From Rossellomorea aquimaris (GTDB lineage Bacteria; Bacillota; Bacilli; Bacillales; Bacillaceae_B), in assembly GCF_020171925.1 (NCBI RefSeq), contig NZ_JAIVAR010000002.1:682001-746000 (forward strand): a DNA stretch of 64,000 bases. The letters run 5' to 3'. The notes under the pieces were generated by a model. The model did not search any database and was not told the origin of the DNA. It saw nothing but the letters and a program-made list of their open reading frames with translations. Shown in pieces: positions 24,555 through 36,531 of the stretch (the stretch's first letter is position 1; each line of letters begins with the position of its first letter). The position numbers and the translations under genes were made by a program.

Positions 24555-25340
24555 ATGGCAGGTTCTACGTTAACGATTAAAGATCTTCATGTTGAGATTG
24601 AAGGAAAGGAAATCCTGAAAGGGGTTAACCTTGAGATTAAAGGTGGAGAAATCCACGCAGTAATGGGACCAAATGGTACAGGTAAATCAACTTTATCTTC
24701 TGCAATCATGGGTCACCCGAAGTATGAAGTAACAAAAGGAAGCATCACGTTCGACGGTGAAGACGTACTTGAAATGGAAGTGGATGAGCGTGCACGCGTT
24801 GGTCTATTCCTTGCAATGCAGTACCCAAGTGAGATCAGCGGTGTGACAAATGCAGACTTCTTGCGTTCAGCAATCAACAGCCGTCGCGAAGAAGGCGATG
24901 AGATTTCACTGATGAAGTTCATCCGTAAGATGGATTCTGAAATGGAATACCTTGAAATGGATCCGGATATGGCACAGCGTTACCTGAATGAAGGTTTCTC
25001 TGGCGGTGAGAAGAAACGTAATGAGATCCTACAGTTGATGATGCTTCAACCGAAGATCGCCATCCTTGATGAAATCGATTCAGGTCTGGATATCGATGCT
25101 CTTAAGGTTGTATCAAAAGGAATCAACAAGATGCGCGGAGAAGATTTCGGTTGCTTGATCATCACTCACTACCAACGCCTTCTTAACTACATCACTCCTG
25201 ACCACGTTCACGTAATGATGCAAGGTCGTGTCGTGAAATCAGGCGGTGCGGAACTCGCTCAGCGTCTTGAGGCGGAAGGTTACGATTGGATCAAGGAAGA
25301 GCTCGGAATCAAAGACGAAACTGTTGGCCAAGAAGCGTAA
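24555..25340 (+). CDS. sufC: Fe-S cluster assembly ATPase SufC
   Basis: ABC-type ATPase of 261 residues that drives the SufBCD scaffold for iron-sulfur cluster building in the cytoplasm. It carries Walker A GPNGTGKST, the signature FSGGEKKR, Walker B IAILDEID and the switch region ITHYQRLLNYI, all characteristic of SufC rather than of transporters. The ATG after GGAGG is used; a longer in-frame version starting at 24492 lacks support. It is the first gene of sufCDSUB, and this gene order is the Bacillus type. Confidence 0.97.
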   Translation: MAGSTLTIKDLHVEIEGKEILKGVNLEIKGGEIHAVMGPNGTGKSTLSSAIMGHPKYEVTKGSITFDGEDVLEMEVDERARVGLFLAMQYPSEISGVTNADFLRSAINSRREEGDEISLMKFIRKMDSEMEYLEMDPDMAQRYLNEGFSGGEKKRNEILQLMMLQPKIAILDEIDSGLDIDALKVVSKGINKMRGEDFGCLIITHYQRLLNYITPDHVHVMMQGRVVKSGGAELAQRLEAEGYDWIKEELGIKDETVGQEA

Positions 25341-25357
25341 GTGTTAGGGGGATAATA

Positions 25358-28330
<2,973 letters not shown>

Positions 28331-28369
28331 GCTCTTCTCCCGACTCTATCAAAGAATGGAGGAATCAAC

Positions 28370-29767
28370 ATGGCAAAGAAGATGCCTGAGATCGGGGATT
28401 ATAAATACGGATTTAGTGATAAAGACGTATCGATTTTCCGTTCAAAACGTGGTTTAACACGTGAGATCGTAGAAGAAATCTCACGTATGAAGGAAGAGCC
28501 TCAATGGATGCTTGATTTCCGTTTGAAGTCACTTGACCATTTTTATAATATGTCAATGCCTCAATGGGGTGGAGACTTACAAGAACTGAACTTCGATGAT
28601 ATTACGTACTACGTAAAGCCATCCGAGAAGTCAGAGCGCAGCTGGGATGAAGTACCTGAAGAAATCAAGCAGACGTTTGATAAATTGGGTATTCCTGAAG
28701 CTGAGCAAAAATATCTTGCCGGGGTATCGGCTCAGTACGAGTCCGAGGTTGTTTACCACAACATGCAGGAAGACCTTGAGAACATGGGAATTGTCTTCAA
28801 GGATACGGATTCCGCCCTTAAGGAAAACGAAGACATCTTCCGTGAACACTGGGCAAAGGTCATCCCACCGACGGATAACAAATTTGCTGCACTGAACTCA
28901 GCGGTATGGTCTGGCGGATCGTTCATCTATGTCCCTAAAGGTGTGAAGGTGGATACGCCACTTCAAGCGTACTTCCGTATCAACTCCGAAAACATGGGTC
29001 AATTCGAGCGTACATTGATCATCGTTGACGAAGGCGCAAGCGTACACTATGTAGAAGGTTGTACGGCACCTGTCTACACAACGAATTCCCTTCACTCGGC
29101 GGTTGTTGAAATCATCATCAAGAAAGACGCGTACTGCCGTTACACGACGATTCAAAACTGGGCGAACAATGTATTCAACCTGGTAACGAAGCGTGCGGTG
29201 TGTGAAGCGAACGCTACAATGGAATGGGTAGACGGAAACATCGGATCTAAATTGACGATGAAATATCCGGCTGTCATCCTTAAAGGAGAAGGCGCGCGCG
29301 GTATGACACTTTCCATCGCACTTGCAGGTAAGGGTCAGCACCAGGATGCAGGAGCCAAGATGATTCACTTGGCACCGAACACGTCTTCAACGATCGTGTC
29401 GAAGTCGATTTCCAAGCACGGCGGTAAAGTAACGTACCGTGGAATCGTCCACTTCGGACGCAAAGCGGAAGGTGCACGCTCAAACATCGAGTGTGATACG
29501 CTGATCATGGATAATCAGTCCACTTCCGATACGATTCCTTACAACGAAATCCTGAACGATAACATCTCGCTTGAGCACGAAGCGAAAGTATCGAAGGTAT
29601 CAGAGGAACAATTATTCTATCTGATGAGCCGCGGAATTTCAGAGGAAGAAGCAACAGAAATGATCGTAATGGGCTTCATCGAGCCATTCACGAAAGAACT
29701 TCCTATGGAATACGCAGTTGAAATGAACCGCCTGATCAAGTTCGAAATGGAAGGTTCGATTGGATAA
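28370..29767 (+). CDS. sufB: Fe-S cluster assembly scaffold SufB
   Basis: Large scaffold subunit of 465 residues of the SufBCD complex, on which clusters are built. The N-terminal region [19 protein letters not shown], the central beta-helix and the end segment [29 protein letters not shown] are characteristic. The conserved cysteine in YVEGCTAP (near residue 230) and that in [10 protein letters not shown] are likely sulfur and cluster sites. It is the last gene of sufCDSUB and is followed by a terminator. Confidence 0.97.
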   Translation: MAKKMPEIGDYKYGFSDKDVSIFRSKRGLTREIVEEISRMKEEPQWMLDFRLKSLDHFYNMSMPQWGGDLQELNFDDITYYVKPSEKSERSWDEVPEEIKQTFDKLGIPEAEQKYLAGVSAQYESEVVYHNMQEDLENMGIVFKDTDSALKENEDIFREHWAKVIPPTDNKFAALNSAVWSGGSFIYVPKGVKVDTPLQAYFRINSENMGQFERTLIIVDEGASVHYVEGCTAPVYTTNSLHSAVVEIIIKKDAYCRYTTIQNWANNVFNLVTKRAVCEANATMEWVDGNIGSKLTMKYPAVILKGEGARGMTLSIALAGKGQHQDAGAKMIHLAPNTSSTIVSKSISKHGGKVTYRGIVHFGRKAEGARSNIECDTLIMDNQSTSDTIPYNEILNDNISLEHEAKVSKVSEEQLFYLMSRGISEEEATEMIVMGFIEPFTKELPMEYAVEMNRLIKFEMEGSIG

Positions 29768-29782
29768 TCAATAAAGATATTT

Positions 29783-29826
29783 AACCCCTTTAGCCGCGCT
29801 GGTCTGCGGTTAGAGGGGTTTGTTTT
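29783..29826 (+). terminator. Terminator of the suf operon
   Basis: AACCCCTTTAGCCGC pairs with GCGGTTAGAGGGGTT, followed by T-rich sequence. Confidence 0.87.
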
Positions 29827-29860
29827 ATTTGATGTAGGGGGAGTGGAGAGGGAATCGAAT

Positions 29861-29990
29861 AATGTCGATTTTTCGGTAGGTCGCACATAGATCGTGGATT
29901 TCGCACTTAAAATCAGAATTTCGCACATATATGAAAAAATTCGCACATAAACAGGGTATTTCGCACTTATCCTGAAAATTTCGCACATAA
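29861..29990. repeat. 20-nt periodic array B, core TCGCACATAA
   Basis: Six copies of TCGCACATAA (variants TCGCACATAG, TCGCACTTAA, TCGCACATAT, TCGCACTTAT) start at 29881, 29901, 29921, 29941, 29961 and 29981, exactly 20 bases apart. A decayed unit may precede them at 29861. The other ten bases of each unit vary but usually end in ATT. It fills the gap between the suf terminator and yunF. Confidence 0.93.
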
Positions 29991-30179
29991 ATGCTTCCTC
30001 AATCAGGTACCAGCCTCCAAGCCTGAGCCACACTACACATCACCTCGCAATCCGAACACAACCATCATCATATTTGCTATTCCAAGACACCAATCATTAC
30101 GATTCCCGGCATGACTTGTGATAAAATGAAAAGCAAACCATAAGAAGTTCATCATCAAACCAAAAGAAGGTGAATACGG

Positions 30180-31031
30180 ATGATTTATATAGGTGTGACG
30201 GGATGGGGAGATCATGATTCCCTTTATGAGAATGTGTCTCCCCGCGACAAATTGAAGGAATATGGTGCCCATTTTCCGATTGTGGAAGTGGATGCGAGTT
30301 TTTATGCTGTCCAGCCGACTCGAAATGCGGAGAAGTGGGTAAAGGATACACCGGAGGATTTTCGGTTCATCGTGAAAGCCTACCAAGGGATGACCGGGCA
30401 TCAGAGGGGAGATATTCCCTTTGAGACGAAAGAGGAGATGTTCCGTGCATTCAAGGATTCGCTCTCCCCATACTTAAAAGACGATAAGCTGGCGATGGTC
30501 CTTTTGCAGTTCCCGCCCTGGTTCGATTGTACAAGAGACAATGTTGCTTATATTCGATACTGCAAGGAGCAGCTGGACGATTTGCCGGTAGCGCTTGAGT
30601 TCCGTCATCAGAGCTGGTACAGCCCAAAATTCAAGGATAAGACACTTGAATTCATGAAAGATCAAGGCTGGATCCACAGCGTCTGTGATGAACCTCAGGC
30701 AGGGGAAGGCTCGATCCCGAGAGTGGTGGAATCCACCCATGAAGGCGCGACGCTCATCCGCTTCCACGGCCGCAATGTCTACGGTTGGAATCGAAACGGC
30801 AATGGTGATGAGTGGCGTGAAGTCCGTTATTTATACCGTTATAACACGGCGGAATTACAAGAGTGGATCCCACATATCCACAAGCTCCATCAAGAGTCGA
30901 AGGATGTATACATCCTTTTTAATAATAACTCTGGCGGAGACGCGGCACATAATGCGAAAATGCTGATCGAGATGCTTGAGCTAAAGTTTGAAGGTCTTGC
31001 GCCTAAACAGCTCGATCTATTTCAAGAATAG
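30180..31031 (+). CDS. yunF: DUF72 family protein YunF
   Basis: Protein of 283 residues with the DUF72 TIM-barrel fold. Visible features are the opening IYIGVTGWGDHDSLY, a conserved FPIVEVDASFYAVQP strand, LLQFPPWFDC in the middle, VALEFRHQSWY, and a C-terminal VYILFNNNSGGDAAHNA block. Acidic and histidine residues at strand ends suggest a hydrolase or nuclease-like site, but the biochemical role of the family is not settled. The ATG follows AGAAGGTG. It begins the yunF-yunE-yunD-yunC run, which has the B. subtilis order. Confidence 0.9.
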   Translation: MIYIGVTGWGDHDSLYENVSPRDKLKEYGAHFPIVEVDASFYAVQPTRNAEKWVKDTPEDFRFIVKAYQGMTGHQRGDIPFETKEEMFRAFKDSLSPYLKDDKLAMVLLQFPPWFDCTRDNVAYIRYCKEQLDDLPVALEFRHQSWYSPKFKDKTLEFMKDQGWIHSVCDEPQAGEGSIPRVVESTHEGATLIRFHGRNVYGWNRNGNGDEWREVRYLYRYNTAELQEWIPHIHKLHQESKDVYILFNNNSGGDAAHNAKMLIEMLELKFEGLAPKQLDLFQE

Positions 31032-31097
31032 ATAAATGAAGCGGCGGGATATCGTAAAGGAGCACCATCGCTTCATGTAGAACGGGAGATGAGTATA

Positions 31098-31922
31098 GTG
31101 GAATGGATCGTATTGATCTGCATCGGATTATTTGCCGGGACAGTCGGCTCTCTTGTCGGGCTCGGCGGAGGGGTCATCGTCGTTCCGGCACTGATTTATT
31201 TTGGTACATATACAAGCTGGCTTGAAAATATAACCCCTCAAACGGCAGTCGGTACATCATTAATGGTCATGATCTTTACCGGATTGTCGTCGACGCTTTC
31301 CTATTTAAAGCATAAGACCGTCGATTATAAAAGCGGACTGATTTTCTTTGCAGGTGCAGGACCAGGTTCGATCATCGGTGCCTGGGTGAATAAATACTTG
31401 AATATGGAAGACTTCAATCTTTATTTTGGTATCTTTATGATTGTCATGGCGATCATCCTGATGGTAAGGAATAAGCTGAAGCCGATTGAAAAGTTCAAGA
31501 CGGCTTCGTTTCAACGGGAATTCACCGACCCGAGCGGGGAAACGTTTCAATATGGCTATCCCCCTCTCGTAGGTGCACTGATTGCGCTTGTTGTTGGCTT
31601 CACATCGGGCTTATTTGGAATCGGGGGCGGATCGCTGATGGTACCGGCCATGATTCTGATCTTCCTGTTCCCTCCTCATGTAGCGGTAGCAACTTCCATG
31701 TTCATGGTGTTTCTATCCGCACTTGTCAGTTCGGGGACCCATGTGTTCCTTGGGAATGTGAAGTGGTTGTATGCTCTTGCACTGATTCCCGGTGCCTGGT
31801 TCGGGGCAAAACTGGGATCATTCTTAAATACGAAGCTCGAATCGAAAGCACTTGTAAGCGTGCTGCGAATCATCTTGATTTTAATAGGAATACGTTTGAT
31901 TTACCAAAGCATAACAGGATAA
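31098..31922 (+). CDS. yunE: TSUP family sulfite/organosulfonate-type exporter YunE
   Basis: Membrane protein with about eight helices in two halves, each carrying the TSUP glycine motif: GTVGSLVGLGGGVIVVP near residue 15 and GFTSGLFGIGGGSLMVPA near 175. TSUP proteins move sulfite, sulfonates or similar anions; the substrate here is unknown. A GTG at 31098 nine bases after GGGAG gives MEWIVLICIG and matches family N-termini, whereas the ATG at 31089 abuts the ribosome site and adds only three residues. It lies in the conserved yun run. Confidence 0.88.
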   Translation: MEWIVLICIGLFAGTVGSLVGLGGGVIVVPALIYFGTYTSWLENITPQTAVGTSLMVMIFTGLSSTLSYLKHKTVDYKSGLIFFAGAGPGSIIGAWVNKYLNMEDFNLYFGIFMIVMAIILMVRNKLKPIEKFKTASFQREFTDPSGETFQYGYPPLVGALIALVVGFTSGLFGIGGGSLMVPAMILIFLFPPHVAVATSMFMVFLSALVSSGTHVFLGNVKWLYALALIPGAWFGAKLGSFLNTKLESKALVSVLRIILILIGIRLIYQSITG

Positions 31923-31947
31923 CCTCCATTGGGAGAGTGAGAATACA

Positions 31948-33306
31948 ATGAACGAAACCATTCATATCTATCACACAAACGATCTTCATAGTCATTTGGA
32001 ACATTGGTCGAGGATCCGCGATTTCCTGCAAAAAAGGAAAGCATGGCATAGGGGAGCGGGGGAGGATGTATATCTCTTCGACATCGGTGACCATGTGGAC
32101 CGGTGGCATCCTTTCACGGAAGCGACATTGGGGCAAGGAAATGTGCGCTTGTTGAATGAAGCGGGCTATGATGCCGTCACGATCGGGAATAATGAAGGCA
32201 TCACATTGGATTATGATGACCTGGATACGCTGTATGAGGACGCCCGATTCGATGTCATTGTCGGGAATCTTCTCAACAAGGAAAGAAAGGTACCACGGTG
32301 GCTTAAGACGCATCACATGTATGAAACAAAGTCGGGCGTGAAAGTCGCTGTGCTCGGCCTGACCGCGTATTTCTCGCCGTTTTACCGTGCGCTGGGTTGG
32401 AACATCACCGATCCCCTTGTTGAGTTGAAAAAGCAGGTACAACAACTGAAGAATGAAGCAGACGTTCTGGTGCTCTTATCCCACTTGGGAATAAGGGACG
32501 ATGAATTCATTGCAGAGTCTTTCCCTGAAATTGATGCCGTCCTCGGAGCCCATACACACCATATCCTTCATGAGGGAAAAGAGATCAATGGCGTCATGCT
32601 TGGTGCTGCCGGGAAATACGGAAACTTTGTCGGTCATATGAGGTTAGAGGTAAATCCCGCGACGAAGAAGGTTGTGGCTAAAAAAGCGCAATTGTATGCG
32701 CACGATGAATTGCCGGAGTCAAAGCAGGAGGAACAAGAGCGCTTGAAATGGTTTAAGGAAGGGGAACGATTGTTGAGTATCGAGGTAGCAAATCTACCGT
32801 CACCTCTCGAGGCAGAATGGTTCAAGCCATCGCCGCTTCCACAGCTTTTATGCGATGCATTGAAGGAGTGGTGCAATGCAGATTGTTCCTTTCTGAATGC
32901 CGGACTCCTTGTGGAAGGGTTGAAGGAAGGGGTAGTCACGAAACACGACCTTCACCGCATCCTTCCGCATCCGATCAACCCGTGCTTGATTGAACTTTCC
33001 GGGGCTGAATTGAAAGAAATCATCAAACAAACCTTTAATGAAGAATGGCCGCATCTTCAATTGAAGGGCCTTGGCTTCAGGGGGAAAATCATGGGTGAGT
33101 TCGTCTATTCGGACATTGCCTTCGAGGGAAACAAACAAAGGATCTCCATTAAAGGGGAACCGATCGATCCGAAACAGACTTATAAGCTTGCCATCCCTGA
33201 TATGTTCACATTCGGGCACTTCTTCCCCGACCTTCAGAGGCTGGAGAAGAAATACTTCATGCCGGAGTTCCTGAGGGATGTCCTTGCTTCGAAATTGGGT
33301 GAGTGA
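31948..33306 (+). CDS. yunD: Metallophosphoesterase/5'-nucleotidase family protein YunD
   Basis: Protein of 452 residues with an N-terminal calcineurin-like phosphoesterase domain and a C-terminal 5'-nucleotidase domain. The metal site shows YHTNDLHSH (D11, H13), FDIGDHVD, GNNE near residue 90, LLSHLG and GAHTHHIL. No signal peptide is seen, so unlike secreted nucleotidases it probably acts inside the cell on nucleotides or their diphosphate derivatives. The ATG follows TTGGGAGAGTG. The neighbours are yunE and yunC, as in B. subtilis. Confidence 0.9.
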   Translation: MNETIHIYHTNDLHSHLEHWSRIRDFLQKRKAWHRGAGEDVYLFDIGDHVDRWHPFTEATLGQGNVRLLNEAGYDAVTIGNNEGITLDYDDLDTLYEDARFDVIVGNLLNKERKVPRWLKTHHMYETKSGVKVAVLGLTAYFSPFYRALGWNITDPLVELKKQVQQLKNEADVLVLLSHLGIRDDEFIAESFPEIDAVLGAHTHHILHEGKEINGVMLGAAGKYGNFVGHMRLEVNPATKKVVAKKAQLYAHDELPESKQEEQERLKWFKEGERLLSIEVANLPSPLEAEWFKPSPLPQLLCDALKEWCNADCSFLNAGLLVEGLKEGVVTKHDLHRILPHPINPCLIELSGAELKEIIKQTFNEEWPHLQLKGLGFRGKIMGEFVYSDIAFEGNKQRISIKGEPIDPKQTYKLAIPDMFTFGHFFPDLQRLEKKYFMPEFLRDVLASKLGE

Positions 33307-33363
33307 ATGTTTCACCGTTTCTCCATCATCTTCATACATATGAGATGAGAGGAGCGATGAGGA

Positions 33364-33666
33364 ATGATGAATCTATCCCCAATTTCAATTGAAGGACATA
33401 CCTTCCTTGCTATTTCCGTTGAGTTGCCGAAAACCAACCTGCTCGTTGTGACGAGCGATAAAGGATATATCATGTGCGGTGCCCTGGATGTTGCTTTACT
33501 GAATGAAAAGTTGAGTGACAGAGGGATCATCGCAGGAAGAGCAGTGGGAGTGAAAACAATCGACCAGCTCTTGGATGCCCCGCTTGAATCAGTGACATTC
33601 GAAGCTGTGAACCGGGGGATCAGCCCAGGGATGATCGGTCGGGATGCATTGCTGAAAATGCTATAG
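33364..33666 (+). CDS. yunC: YunC family protein (DUF1805)
   Basis: Small soluble protein of 100 residues. The recognisable block is YIMCGALDVALLNEKLSDRGIIAGRAVGVKTIDQLLDAPLESVT, typical of DUF1805, with an alternating alpha/beta pattern. Its function is unknown. It begins with two ATG codons after GATGAGGAATG-type sequence and follows yunD by 57 bases. A terminator closes the yunF-yunC run. Confidence 0.87.
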   Translation: MMNLSPISIEGHTFLAISVELPKTNLLVVTSDKGYIMCGALDVALLNEKLSDRGIIAGRAVGVKTIDQLLDAPLESVTFEAVNRGISPGMIGRDALLKML

Positions 33667-33676
33667 GAAAGACCCC

Positions 33677-33711
33677 GAGCCTCTGTGCACATTGTGCATG
33701 GAGGCTTTTTT
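33677..33711 (+). terminator. Terminator after yunC
   Basis: GAGCCTC pairs with GAGGCTT-type sequence around a TGCAC/GTGCA inner stem, followed by six T residues. Confidence 0.8.
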
Positions 33712-33769
33712 ATGTTGTGAAAGTGACCCTATCCGACTCGTGGTGGATTAAAGAATAAGTGCTTTTGGA

Positions 33770-33870
33770 AGAGAATGAAGCAGGGTCCCACCGAGCACGT
33801 GTGGAGGCAACCCAATTGTCCTCAGGAAGCGGCGTTCTGCACGGAATCGGTCTTAATTGGTTATTGAGTC
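33770..33870. repeat. Possible decayed copy of the multi-palindromic repeat
   Basis: Only the right end (GGAAGCGGCGTTCTGCACGG) can be aligned by eye with the element at 12062. The rest is too diverged to be certain. Confidence 0.35.
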
Positions 33871-33933
33871 CGTTTAACGGAGCAGTACCAGCCAAAGGGC
33901 CATCTTGCATATACATCCATACTTCAAGGCGTT

Positions 33934-33969
33934 TGTAAATATTCTTTCGTGAATATTTACATTTTTTTG
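33934..33969 (+). terminator. Terminator-like hairpin upstream of the HD-GYP gene
   Basis: TGTAAATATTC pairs exactly with GAATATTTACA and is followed by eight T residues. No gene ends nearby, so it probably insulates the downstream promoter. Confidence 0.7.
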
Positions 33970-33981
33970 CTTGAAATCAGC

Positions 33982-34009
33982 TTGCAACCGACTTTTTATC
34001 CATTATAAT
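33982..34009 (+). promoter_or_regulatory. Promoter of the HD-GYP gene
   Basis: A -35 TTGCAA and a consensus -10 TATAAT are 16 bases apart, about 55 bases before the start codon. Confidence 0.75.
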
Positions 34010-34062
34010 GGAGGTACTAGTAAAATATGTCGAAATGTGAAAGAAATACATAGGAGAATTCT

Positions 34063-35175
34063 ATGAGGCTGATATCAACTAGGGCTTTAAGGCCTGGAAT
34101 GGTTATGGCGACAACCGTATATAACGTAAGGGGCAATGCGCTGATCCAGAGGAATGTTGCCATTACTGACCGGATGATTTACAGACTCCAAGAGCTGAAT
34201 ATTCAGTATGTCTATATTGAAGATTCCCTTTCGGCAGGCATCATGGCGACTGAGACTGTTCCAACCAGGGTCAGGCAGGAAGCTGTTACAGGAATCGAAG
34301 CTGTATTCAGGCGCATCGATGAAACAAAAGTACCCAAAAATCTGGTCGTCCTCGAAGACAGTGCCAGGCAGCTGAAGAGTATCATTGATGTCGTGTTGAA
34401 AGAAATCAAAGGGAATGACGACCTGCTCACGGTATTGACGGATGTATTTACCTACGATTCGTATGTTTTTCATCATTCATTCAACGTGACTCTCTATACC
34501 CTTTCGATCGGGATTGAGCTGAGGTTATCCCCTCGGCAGCTGGAAGAGCTCGGCATTGGTGCGATTCTCCATGATGTTGGTAAAATGCTTGTATCGGAAG
34601 AAATCCTCATGAAGCCCGGTAAGTTGACGGAAGAGGAGTTCGAGGAAGTACAGAAACATACAGAGCATGGTTTTGATATCCTTCGGAAGCTACAATCGGT
34701 ATCCCTCATGGTTGCCCACTGTGCCTATCAGCACCATGAAAGGCTGGACGGATCAGGCTATCCACGCGGTTTGAAGGGGGATGACATCCATCCATTTGCC
34801 AAGATCATTGCTGTGGCGGATGTCTTCGATGCCATGACATCCAACCGGGTATACCGGAAAGCGATGCTGCCTCATGAAGCACTGGAAATCCTGTTCGCAG
34901 GTTCCGGTACTTTATTTGATAAGAATGTGGTCGAAGCATTCAGGCGTTCGGTCGCCATCTATCCAAACGGGATGGTGGTGGAACTGAATGATGGGAAAAA
35001 AGGTATCGTAACCGATCAGAATAAAGGCCTGACCGAAAGACCGGTCATCAGGGTGCTGGAGGACAAAGGGGAAATGCTTACCTCTCCTTATGAATTGGAC
35101 ATGAAGCATGAACTCGACAAAGTCATCATCGGCTTCGACCCGGATTATGAACCTGAAACCAGTAAAATAAAATAA
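34063..35175 (+). CDS. HD-GYP domain phosphodiesterase
   Basis: Probable cyclic-di-nucleotide phosphodiesterase of 370 residues without transmembrane helices. The HD-GYP signature set is complete: HHSFNVTLYT, ILHDVGKMLVSE (the HD pair near residue 170), HTEHGFDIL and HHERLDGSGYP (the GYP element, near 235). The N-terminal 100 residues resemble the small domain that often precedes HD-GYP in Firmicutes. It is monocistronic, with a good promoter. It is inserted between yunC and yunB, where B. subtilis has no such gene. It would lower c-di-GMP or a related signal; activity is inferred from motifs. Confidence 0.92.
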   Translation: MRLISTRALRPGMVMATTVYNVRGNALIQRNVAITDRMIYRLQELNIQYVYIEDSLSAGIMATETVPTRVRQEAVTGIEAVFRRIDETKVPKNLVVLEDSARQLKSIIDVVLKEIKGNDDLLTVLTDVFTYDSYVFHHSFNVTLYTLSIGIELRLSPRQLEELGIGAILHDVGKMLVSEEILMKPGKLTEEEFEEVQKHTEHGFDILRKLQSVSLMVAHCAYQHHERLDGSGYPRGLKGDDIHPFAKIIAVADVFDAMTSNRVYRKAMLPHEALEILFAGSGTLFDKNVVEAFRRSVAIYPNGMVVELNDGKKGIVTDQNKGLTERPVIRVLEDKGEMLTSPYELDMKHELDKVIIGFDPDYEPETSKIK

Positions 35176-35233
35176 TTTTTTGCGTTAAACCCTCCTTAGA
35201 GAGCATAAGAATAGCTTGTAAGGGGGGATTTTT

Positions 35234-36001
35234 TTGTCAAAGTTCAAAACCCATAAACCCCGAAAAGGAGGACCGCTGCCATTTCGTTATGTGATGATCA
35301 TCACCATCATATTCTTCATGTTTTCAACAGGAGCGGGTCTTTGGATCATAAACCTGGGCTTGAAGCCGACCCTGCTTGCTTATGCAGAGACACAGACAAG
35401 CAGAATCGGCACGATGGTCATCAATAAAGCAATCAATAAAAAGGTAGCCGGTTCGATTGAGTTGGAGGAAATAACAGAAGAGGTGAAAAATGCAGAAGGG
35501 GAGGTGGTCTCTCTCAGCTTCAATACACAGAACATCAACAGGGTCCAGGGGGAAATCACTAATTTAGTTCAGCTTTATCTGAAAGAAGCAGAAAAAGGGA
35601 ATATCGAAAATCTGGAATACATCACGGATGTGGAAATCGATGAAGAAGGGACAAAGGCAGACGAAGGCATCGTGTACTCGGTCCCGCTTGGTCAGGCAAC
35701 GAACAACGCCTTGCTCGGGAACTTGGGGCCAAAGGTGCCGATCCGGTTCCATTCAATCGGGGACGTGCGCTCGGATATCAAGCATACCGTAGAGGAGTTC
35801 GGAATAAACAACGCACTCGTAAAGGTCTATGTCACTCTGACCGTCAACGTCCAGATCATCATCCCGTTTGCCACAAAAACGGAAACCATCAAACAGGACG
35901 TATTGATTGCGATGGATACCGTGCATCTTGATGTACCACAATTCTTCAATAACAGCGGAAACGGTCCCTCTCCTTCAATTGAAATGCCGACGAATCAATA
36001 G
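35234..36001 (+). CDS. yunB: Sporulation protein YunB
   Basis: Protein of 255 residues with one N-terminal transmembrane helix (RYVMIITIIFFMFSTGAGLWI) and an exported domain. In B. subtilis YunB is made under SigE and is needed for normal sporulation. The start is TTG, 9 bases after AAGGGGGG, giving MSKFKTHKPRK. The exported part has conserved VPLGQATNNALLGNLGPKVPIRFHSIGDV and IPFATKTETIKQDVLIAMDTVHLD. This layout resembles the YunB/SpoIIR-like outer forespore proteins. It is monocistronic. Confidence 0.9.
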   Translation: MSKFKTHKPRKGGPLPFRYVMIITIIFFMFSTGAGLWIINLGLKPTLLAYAETQTSRIGTMVINKAINKKVAGSIELEEITEEVKNAEGEVVSLSFNTQNINRVQGEITNLVQLYLKEAEKGNIENLEYITDVEIDEEGTKADEGIVYSVPLGQATNNALLGNLGPKVPIRFHSIGDVRSDIKHTVEEFGINNALVKVYVTLTVNVQIIIPFATKTETIKQDVLIAMDTVHLDVPQFFNNSGNGPSPSIEMPTNQ

Positions 36002-36020
36002 TTGGTTTCATGAGGAGATC

Positions 36021-36122
36021 TTCCAGTCGTTGATTGGGACGCCAAACGAAGACTTCTGCAGGGTCATGGAGTCAGGCTCACCAACGGCGCATGGAAAGGG
36101 ATGCTTTGCAGAAACGAACAGA
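36021..36122. repeat. Decayed copy of the multi-palindromic repeat
   Basis: The left end (TTCCAGTCGTTGATTGGGACG) and the GAAGACT word match the order in the full element at 12062, and the right end retains GCAGAAACGAACAG. Many substitutions and a deletion have accumulated. Confidence 0.5.
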
Positions 36123-36165
36123 GGTAGATGGAAAAACCTGCACACACCCCTTTCAAAATAATAAG

Positions 36166-36194
36166 TTGTCAAACGGTCGATAGTTTGATATATT
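36166..36194 (+). promoter_or_regulatory. Promoter of the lysine-riboswitch transcript
   Basis: A -35 TTGTCA and a -10 TATATT are 17 bases apart, about 40 bases before the aptamer. Confidence 0.75.
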
Positions 36195-36230
36195 AATAAA
36201 GGAAATTTTAATATTATAACCACATCATCA

Positions 36231-36479
36231 ATCCGATGGGGTAGAGGTGCAGGGTTCAAGAGTAAGCTGTTTGAGGATGACAACGAAGAGAACAGACGAA
36301 AGGGAACTTTTGCCGAAGCGGATATGCTTGTCAGAAGCATATGTGCTGGGGTTATCTTGAACAAGGGTAACACTGTCATTATGGGGGACACTCCATAATG
36401 GGGAGCTACAGATCGTGATGGAGCACTTACATTACTCATTAAAGGTAATGATAGGATCCTCTATCATTGCCTTTTTTTA
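36231..36479 (+). promoter_or_regulatory. Lysine riboswitch (L-box) with terminator
   Basis: The conserved L-box elements occur in order: GGGGTAGAGGTGC, TTCAAGAGTAAGC, GACGAAAGGGAAC, TTTTGCCGAAGCGG, a CATATGCTT-type stem-loop, GCTGGGGTTATC, AACACTGTCATTATGGGGGA and GGGGAGCTACAGATCG. An intrinsic terminator (AAAGGTAATGATAG / CTATCATTGCCTTT plus T-run) lies at 36439-36479. Lysine should stabilise it and shut off the downstream transporter. Confidence 0.93.
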
Positions 36480-36531
36480 TTCCTCTGTCATGCTATGATG
36501 GTTCCCCCCTATCAAATAGGAGGAGGACATT

